A stretch of 64,000 nt of DNA, taken from Nocardiopsis mwathae (GTDB lineage Bacteria; Actinomycetota; Actinomycetes; Streptosporangiales; Streptosporangiaceae). The stretch covers positions 1,364,001-1,428,000 of the forward strand of contig NZ_JACHDS010000001.1 in assembly GCF_014201195.1 (NCBI RefSeq), read 5' to 3'. Positions 58,579-64,000 of the stretch are shown one piece after another (position 1 is the first letter of the stretch; every line of letters starts with the position of its first letter). A program made the translations under genes and the position numbers. The notes under the pieces were generated by a model. The model saw only the letters and a program-made list of their open reading frames with translations. It did not search any database and was not told the DNA's origin.

Positions 58579-61476
58579 ATGGGCCAGCCGGGCGGCGCAG
58601 ACCGGAGCATCAAGGCGCAGCTCAACAGGATCGTGCTGATTCCCAGCATCACGTTCCTGGTGCTGTTCGCCGTCCTGAGCACCGCGATGCTGATGCAGGC
58701 CGTGTCGCTGCGCCTCGCCACCGGCGACGGCCGCACCGGCGCCTACCTCTACTACGCCGTCGCCGAGTTGCAGAAGGAGCGCCGCCTGGCGGCCGAGCAC
58801 CTCGCCGACCCCTCCGAGGAGTCGATCAAGGAGCTGCGCGGCCAGATCAGCGGCACCGACGAGGCGGTCCGCCGGGTGGAGGACCGCAGGGAGAGCCTGA
58901 GCGGCCGCGGCGGCACCGAGGTCGCCAAGGTCGCCAGCGGATTCTTCACCGCCGTCGGCCGCCGCGATGAGCTGCGCGGGCACGTCATCGCCGGCGAGCT
59001 CGGGGTCGAGCAGACCGTCGCGGAGTACTCGGCCGTCGTCGACCGGGGCATCCGCCTCTACGACGCCGGCGGTCGCCAGCTCGACGACGGCGGATCGGCC
59101 GCCGCCAGCGCCGACGTCGTCGACCTCATGCGTGCCCAGGACCTGTTCACCCGCGCCGACGCCGTCCTCAGCGCCGCACTCGCCGCCGACCGGCTCACCC
59201 ATGACGAGCAGGTCCGGTTCGCCGCGCTGATGACCGCCTTCCAGCAGCGGATCGTCAACGCCGGCCTCGTGCTGCGCGGCCAGACCGCCGACGCGCACGC
59301 GGCGCTCACCGGCAGCTCCCAGTGGGAGGAGCTCGACGCCATGAGCGAGACGGTCAGCCGCAACGTCCCCGTCATCGAGGTGGACGCCGCCGAGGGCGAG
59401 GAGTCGGGACCCGACGAGGAGCCGCCCGCCGGACTGGACGACTGGCGCACCGTCGCCGACGACGTCAACGCCGACCTGATCGTCCTCACCGACGCCCAGA
59501 CCCAGGCCGTGGTCTCCGCCACGGACGCCGCGAGCACGTGGATGTTCACCATCGCGCTCGGCGGCGGCATCATGGCCCTGTTCGCCGGCACCATCGCCTA
59601 CGGCGTCGCCTCGAAGTCCGCGGCGCGGCTGACCACGCGCCTGGCGCGGCTGCGCGCCGAGACCCTCGGCCTGGCCCGCGAGGAGCTGCCGCGGATCGTG
59701 CGGCGGCTGGAGAACGGCGAGACCGTCGACCTGGACACCGAGCTCAAGCAGCTCGACCACGGTACCGACGAGGTCGGGCAGGTCGCCGACGCGTTCAACA
59801 CCGCCCAGCGCACCGCCGTCAGCGCCGCCGTCAAGCAGGCGGAGATCAGGGAGGGCGTGAACCGGGTCTTCCTCGGCATCGCGCACCGCAACCAGTCGCT
59901 GGTCCAGCGCCAGCTGCAGCTGCTGGACCGGGTGGAGCGCGAGGAGGAGGACCCCGACCTCCTCGAAGACCTCTTCCACCTCGACCACCTGGCCACACGG
60001 GGCCGCCGCAACGCCGAGAACCTGATCATCCTCGGCGGGGCGCAGCCGGGGCGGCGCTGGCGCAACCCGATCCCCCTGGTCGACATCCTGCGGGGGGCGA
60101 TCTCGGAGACCGAGGAGTACGCCCGCGTCAAACTGCGGGTGGTCCCCGACCTCGCGCTGTCGGGGTCGGTGGTCGCCGACGTCATCCACCTGGTGGCCGA
60201 GCTCGTGGAGAACGCCACGTCCTTCTCGCCGCCGCACACCCCGGTGCACATCCACAGCGAGGTCGTGCCCAAGGGCGTCGTGGTGGAGATCGAGGACCGC
60301 GGCCTGGGGATGAGCGAAGCCGGTCTGGCCGAGGCCAACGCCACCCTCAGCCAGGCCCCGGAGTTCGACGTGATGGCGATGAACTCCGACTCCCGGCTCG
60401 GCCTGTTCGTGGTGGCGCGGCTGGCGGTGAAGCACGACATCCACGTCCAGCTCTGCCCGTCCCCCTACGGCGGGACCCGGGCGATCGTGCTGATCCCGTC
60501 GGCGCTCATCTCACCGGGGGAGGCGGCCGGCCGGCGGCGCCCCGCAGGTGACGCCGCGGACGGGGGCAGGCCCCAGGACACCGTCGCCACGCCCCCGCAG
60601 GGCATCACACCCGCCGGCGGCATTCCCCCTGCCGGCGGCCTCACACCGCCCGGTGGGACGACGCCGCCCGGAGGTCTCACCCCGAGCCGCGGCATTCCGG
60701 CACCCGCCCAGACCGTGGAGCGGGGGAAGGGTGACCTGCTGGCCGGGCAGCGGGGTGCGGGCGGGCGCCCGGGCAGCGCGCCCGGGACGGTCTCCGGGGC
60801 ACCGGCGGCGCCCCGGGCGAACGGCCACGGGACGCCACCGGGAGCGGTTCCCGTGGCGCCCGGAACGGCATCGACCACGACCGGTCCCAACGGGCTCCCG
60901 ATCCGCGAGGCCCGGCGCGGCGACCAGCACCCGCCGACGGGTGTTCCACGGCCGCCGGAGGACACCGGCGGCGGTGCCGCGGACCAACCCGCGCTGCCTC
61001 GGCGCCGCAAGCAGGCCAATCTCGCCGCGCAGCTCAGGAATGACCCCGCCACCCCCACACGGCGGGGACCGGAGACGTCGCGTTCCCCGGAGGAGGCGCT
61101 CCGGGCACTGAGCGCGTTCCAGTCCGGAACCAAGCGCGGACGCGAGGACGACCTGGGGTCCGGGGCGGCTCCGCAGCAGAACGCGGCGCCCGCACCGAAC
61201 GGTGCGCGCCCCTCGGCTGCCGCCCCCCGGACACACGGGCGCGGCCCCGGAACCCCGGCTTCGGGGCTCCGCCGGACGAAGAGTGCGCCGGGCCGGATCG
61301 ACCCGACCGCCAGCCCCGACGCCGCCCCCGGCGCGGTCGGCGGCGGCGGTGACGATGACGACGCCATCGTCACCTCCTTCCCCCGAGAGGAGCGGGGCCG
61401 GTCCGCCACGGCGGCAGCTACACGCGAGGGGCACGTCGGCCGTCCGGTCGGCGACCACATGGGAGAAAGCGATTAA
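58579..61476 (+). CDS. cvnA: Conservon sensor kinase-like protein (NIT-HAMP-HATPase)
   Basis: 965 residues. Two membrane helices (about 17-41 and 321-345) flank an external nitrate/sensor (NIT-type) helical domain. Then HAMP, a dimerisation helix with H436 in HRNQSLVQRQLQLLDRV, and an ATPase domain (AELVENATSFSPPHTP, EDRGLGMSE, SRLGLFVVARLA). The last ~320 residues are Pro/Gly/Thr-rich with PPGG repeats and no fold. In Streptomyces CvnA is the membrane sensor that works with the roadblock protein, DUF742 protein and GTPase next to it. Whether it phosphorylates is unproven. Confidence 0.9.
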   Translation: MGQPGGADRSIKAQLNRIVLIPSITFLVLFAVLSTAMLMQAVSLRLATGDGRTGAYLYYAVAELQKERRLAAEHLADPSEESIKELRGQISGTDEAVRRVEDRRESLSGRGGTEVAKVASGFFTAVGRRDELRGHVIAGELGVEQTVAEYSAVVDRGIRLYDAGGRQLDDGGSAAASADVVDLMRAQDLFTRADAVLSAALAADRLTHDEQVRFAALMTAFQQRIVNAGLVLRGQTADAHAALTGSSQWEELDAMSETVSRNVPVIEVDAAEGEESGPDEEPPAGLDDWRTVADDVNADLIVLTDAQTQAVVSATDAASTWMFTIALGGGIMALFAGTIAYGVASKSAARLTTRLARLRAETLGLAREELPRIVRRLENGETVDLDTELKQLDHGTDEVGQVADAFNTAQRTAVSAAVKQAEIREGVNRVFLGIAHRNQSLVQRQLQLLDRVEREEEDPDLLEDLFHLDHLATRGRRNAENLIILGGAQPGRRWRNPIPLVDILRGAISETEEYARVKLRVVPDLALSGSVVADVIHLVAELVENATSFSPPHTPVHIHSEVVPKGVVVEIEDRGLGMSEAGLAEANATLSQAPEFDVMAMNSDSRLGLFVVARLAVKHDIHVQLCPSPYGGTRAIVLIPSALISPGEAAGRRRPAGDAADGGRPQDTVATPPQGITPAGGIPPAGGLTPPGGTTPPGGLTPSRGIPAPAQTVERGKGDLLAGQRGAGGRPGSAPGTVSGAPAAPRANGHGTPPGAVPVAPGTASTTTGPNGLPIREARRGDQHPPTGVPRPPEDTGGGAADQPALPRRRKQANLAAQLRNDPATPTRRGPETSRSPEEALRALSAFQSGTKRGREDDLGSGAAPQQNAAPAPNGARPSAAAPRTHGRGPGTPASGLRRTKSAPGRIDPTASPDAAPGAVGGGGDDDDAIVTSFPREERGRSATAAATREGHVGRPVGDHMGESD

Positions 61477-61914
61477 ATGGTGCACAAGAGCGGCAATTCG
61501 GCAGGCGATCTGAACTGGCTCCTCGACGACCTCGTCGACCGCGTGGTCAGCGTCGAGCATGCCATCCTGCTATCCGCGGACGGCCTCCTCATCGGCCGTT
61601 CGCGGGCGCTGTCGATGGAGGACGGCGAGCACCTGTCCGCCGTCGCCTCGGCGTTCCAGAGTCTCGCCCGCGGTACCGGCCGCCAGTTCGGCGGGGGAGC
61701 GGTCAACCAGACCCTCGTCGAGATGGAGCACGCCTACCTGTTCGTCACCGCAGCCGGCGAGGGCGCCTGCCTCGCGGTGCTCGCCTCGGAGGACGCCGAC
61801 ATCGGCATCGTGGCCTACGAGATGAACATGCGCATCCGCCGCGTCGGGCAGTTCCTCAGCTCCGCGCCCCGCTTTCCCGCGTCGGTCACGGCCACCGGCG
61901 GCGCCGGGTCATGA
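61477..61914 (+). CDS. cvnB: Conservon roadblock/LC7 domain protein
   Basis: 145 residues. NWLLDDLVDRVVSVEHAILL, SADGLLIGRSRAL and LFVTAAGEGACLAVLASEDA follow the roadblock fold, which acts as a GAP-like or scaffold partner for small GTPases. Starts directly after the cvnA stop and overlaps cvnC by ATGA. Confidence 0.92.
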   Translation: MVHKSGNSAGDLNWLLDDLVDRVVSVEHAILLSADGLLIGRSRALSMEDGEHLSAVASAFQSLARGTGRQFGGGAVNQTLVEMEHAYLFVTAAGEGACLAVLASEDADIGIVAYEMNMRIRRVGQFLSSAPRFPASVTATGGAGS

Positions 61915-62348
61915 CCGACGCACCGCCGTCGCACGAGGCGGCCACCGGGCGGACGCTGGAGCATCGGCGCACCATGTGGCCCGTGCCCGGCGTCGCCCAG
62001 GTCGACCGCGCGGCCGGGCCGCTGGTCCGCCCCTACACCATGACCGGCGGGCGGACCCGTCCCGCGGCGAGCGGGCTGGACATGATCAGCATCGTCGTGG
62101 CGGCGCGGGAGCGTGTGGACTGGGCCGCGCTGGAGCCCGAGCACGCCGCGATCCTCCGGCTCTCCCGCAGGCCGATCTCGGTCGCCGAGCTCTCGGCACA
62201 ACTCGACATCCCCATGACCGTGGTCAAGGTGCTCCTCGGCGACCTCATCGCACAGGGCGACGTGTTCACCCGGGCGCCGACACCCGTGGCCGACCTTCCC
62301 GAACTGAACGTACTCCAGGCGGTACTCGATGGCATCCGCAGACTCTGA
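61911..62348 (+). CDS. cvnC: Conservon DUF742 winged-helix protein
   Basis: 145 residues. RPYTMTGGRTRPA near the N-terminus and the helix-turn-helix-like LSRRPISVAELSAQLDIPMT with VVKVLLGDLIAQGDV are DUF742 signatures. Possibly DNA-binding or a protein-binding adapter. Its 3' end overlaps cvnD by 20 nt. Confidence 0.92.
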   Translation: MTDAPPSHEAATGRTLEHRRTMWPVPGVAQVDRAAGPLVRPYTMTGGRTRPAASGLDMISIVVAARERVDWAALEPEHAAILRLSRRPISVAELSAQLDIPMTVVKVLLGDLIAQGDVFTRAPTPVADLPELNVLQAVLDGIRRL

Positions 62349-62925
62349 CAGCGGAACCCGCGCTCCCATTCCGACGGCGGTGAAAATCCTCATCGCCGGG
62401 GGATTCGGTGCGGGAAAGACGACGATGGTGGGCTCGGTCAGCGAGATCACCCCCCTCAGCACCGAGGAGGTCATGACCGAGGCCAGTATGGGCGTGGACG
62501 ATCTGGGCGGCGTGGAGGACAAGACCACGACCACGGTCGCCTTGGACTTCGGCCGGATCACCGTCAACGAGCGGGTCGTCCTCTACCTGTTCGGCACGCC
62601 CGGGCAGGGGCGGTTCTGGTTCATGTGGGACGAGCTCGCCGACGGCGCGCTCGGTGCGGTGGTGCTGGCGGACACCCGCCGTCTCGACACCTGCTTTCCG
62701 TCCGTGGACTTCTTCGAGAACCGGGATGTCCCATTCGTGGTGGCGGTGAACCGGTTCGACGGTGCCTACCCGCACACCCTGGAGGCGGTGCGCGACGCCA
62801 TCGACGTGGGCGAGGAGGTCCCCGTGATGATGACCGACGCGCGGGACCGGGAATCGAGCAAGCGTGTCCTTCTCACCCTGGTCGACCACGTCATGCGGCG
62901 GCGCAGCCCAGCCCTGTCCACATGA
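62329..62925 (+). CDS. cvnD: Conservon small GTPase
   Basis: 198 residues, Ras/Mgl-like P-loop protein. Walker A GGFGAGKTT (24-32), switch region TTTTVALDFGRI, GTPGQ-type motif FGTPGQGRFWFMW, base-recognition VNRFDG and end TDARDRESSKRV. The ATG at 62329 lies inside cvnC. With cvnA-C it forms a complete signalling conservon; a second CvnD tail is at the left edge of the window. Confidence 0.92.
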   Translation: MASADSDSGTRAPIPTAVKILIAGGFGAGKTTMVGSVSEITPLSTEEVMTEASMGVDDLGGVEDKTTTTVALDFGRITVNERVVLYLFGTPGQGRFWFMWDELADGALGAVVLADTRRLDTCFPSVDFFENRDVPFVVAVNRFDGAYPHTLEAVRDAIDVGEEVPVMMTDARDRESSKRVLLTLVDHVMRRRSPALST

Positions 62926-63053
62926 CCGCTACCATGGCCGGGCAGCCTCCACACCATGCCATCCCCCCGACGGTCGATTTCCCGATCCGTTGTTTCACGA
63001 TCGGAATCGGCCTGGGGGCGCGATCCCTACTCCCGAGTCGTTAGCATTTTCCC

Positions 63054-63980
63054 GTGAATCCTGACAATATGCAGAATCCGGATAGACTACCCCCTCGCGA
63101 TCTCCCGCGACGTCGGTCGGGACGGCACCGGAATCCATTGTCGTTCGACAGCTGGATCGGCACGCCCACGCTCGTACTGGCGGTGCCGGGCGATTCCGGC
63201 TCCGACGCCGACACCGGCGGTGTCGGCGCCCAGATGGTCGACCTGCTGCGCTCCTACCGGCCCGAGGTCACCATCCGGATCGGCTGCGTCGAGGGATCCG
63301 ACCACCGCCTCGCCGACGCCCTCGCCGATCTGGAACCCGTGGCCGGGCACCCCCTCAGAGGCGTGGTCGTACCCCTGGTCACCGCCCCCCACCCGGCCAC
63401 GAGCCGGGCCATCGCCGAGGCCGTCGAATCGACCGGAGCCGACGTCCGCGTCACCGACGGGCTGGGCCCCCACCCCATGCTCGCCGAGGTGCTCCATCTG
63501 CGCCTTGCCGAGTCCGGGTTCGTGCGCGCCGACCGGATGCGGCTGATCAGCGTCGTCGCGCCCAACACCACGATGACCGACGGCGTGATCGTGGGTGCCG
63601 TGGGCGGCGACGACGCGGTCAACGCCGCCGGTGTCACCGCGGTGCTGCTCGCCGCGCGGCTGGGAGTCACGGTGCTCCCCGCCGACCTGGAGGATGAGGC
63701 CTCGCTGGAGCAGGTGCGCGGCCAACTCGCCGACGCCGGATGCGTCCGGCCGGTCATCGCTCCCAGCATCGTCGGCCCGGAATTCGACGTGGACCGGCTC
63801 GCGGAGCTGGGCGAGCGCTACTCGGCCCGCTGCAGCGCCCCGCTCGGCGCGAGCAGCACGCTGGCCAAGATCGCCGCCCTGCGCTACGCGGAGATCCTCA
63901 ATTCCGTCGGCCTCGACACCCCGCCCACCGTGGACGACCTCCCCTCGCCGGTGGGCTCCCGGCACCGCCCGGAAAGTTGA
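63054..63980 (+). CDS. CbiX/sirohydrochlorin chelatase-like protein
   Basis: 308 residues. VDLLRSYRPEVTIRIGCVEG, VVVPLVTAPHPATSRAIAEA and GVTAVLLAARLGVTVLPA resemble the two-lobed chelatase (CbiX/SirB) fold, but the usual His-rich metal site is sparse. The enzyme inserts metal into sirohydrochlorin in siroheme or B12 pathways; no such genes are nearby, so the role is uncertain. GTG at 63054 has no ribosome site and sits about 7 nt after TAGCAT, suggesting a leaderless mRNA; ATG 63069 is an alternative start. Confidence 0.65.
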   Translation: MNPDNMQNPDRLPPRDLPRRRSGRHRNPLSFDSWIGTPTLVLAVPGDSGSDADTGGVGAQMVDLLRSYRPEVTIRIGCVEGSDHRLADALADLEPVAGHPLRGVVVPLVTAPHPATSRAIAEAVESTGADVRVTDGLGPHPMLAEVLHLRLAESGFVRADRMRLISVVAPNTTMTDGVIVGAVGGDDAVNAAGVTAVLLAARLGVTVLPADLEDEASLEQVRGQLADAGCVRPVIAPSIVGPEFDVDRLAELGERYSARCSAPLGASSTLAKIAALRYAEILNSVGLDTPPTVDDLPSPVGSRHRPES

Positions 63981-64000
63981 ACCGGAGCCCGGCACACGTC

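Noticed and set aside
63054-63980. Cobalamin or siroheme gene cluster
   Set aside because: Only the CbiX-like gene is present; no cob, cbi or cys genes adjoin it in the window.

Overview
The window is a very GC-rich chromosomal segment of an actinomycete. Gene content (PIM lipid synthesis, a Streptomyces-type conservon, DUF349, DUF948 and DUF6167 genes, GTG/TTG starts, hairpin terminators without T-tracts) and gene order fit the Streptosporangiales/Nocardiopsaceae-Streptomyces branch. The family-level placement is inference. No rRNA, tRNA, CRISPR array, transposase gene or prophage was found. Most of the window is conserved core genome; the unusual material lies between genes.

Layout. 1-3.4 kb: tail of a conservon GTPase, a cyclase-family hydrolase, a DUF885 metalloprotein and a HIT hydrolase. 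3.5-7.5 kb: phosphatidylinositol/PIM block (pgsA, PatA-type acyltransferase, pimA, LemA-like protein). 7.7-14.7 kb: vitamin B6 (pdxS, pdxT), yebC, DUF4282, ruvC-ruvA-ruvB, yajC and apt. secD and secF, usually found between yajC and apt, are absent. 14.9-22.5 kb: rel, cupin, DUF349, MBL hydrolase and aspS. ppiB and hisS, often found here in relatives, are absent. 22.5-29 kb: a tiny zinc-finger gene, a PAS-GAF-PP2C phosphatase, rarA and an atypical membrane Ser/Thr kinase. 29-36.2 kb: DUF948, DUF6167, alaS, ruvX, mltG, aroE. 36.2-44.5 kb: infC-rpmI-rplT with an attenuator-like leader and an AUC start, a TrmH methyltransferase, a PAS histidine kinase and pheST. 44.9-48.6 kb: an amine-metabolism insert (class III aminotransferase, MarR regulator, FAD oxidoreductase). 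48.6-58.1 kb: the complete arginine operon argC-J-B-D-F-R-G-H behind a periodic ARG-box array. 58.6-64 kb: conservon cvnA-B-C-D and a CbiX-like protein.

The most unusual signal is a family of small TA-flanked, inverted-repeat (MITE-like) elements. One 62-bp copy follows the HIT gene, and two roughly 160-bp tandem copies lie between argG and argH. The 62-bp copy equals the 160-bp copy minus exactly 98 bp, the distance between two internal CACCGGAA repeats. Four shorter 24-nt relatives lie at 3507, 20447, 36223 and 58121. In three genes the first G of the element is the last base of the TAG stop codon, and a fourth gene has its TGA inside the element. Other points are a 29-aa leader ORF overlapping the ruvX start codon, a kinase with DCA in place of DFG, a 46-aa RanBP2-type zinc finger, and long perfect palindromes after aspS and before argH.
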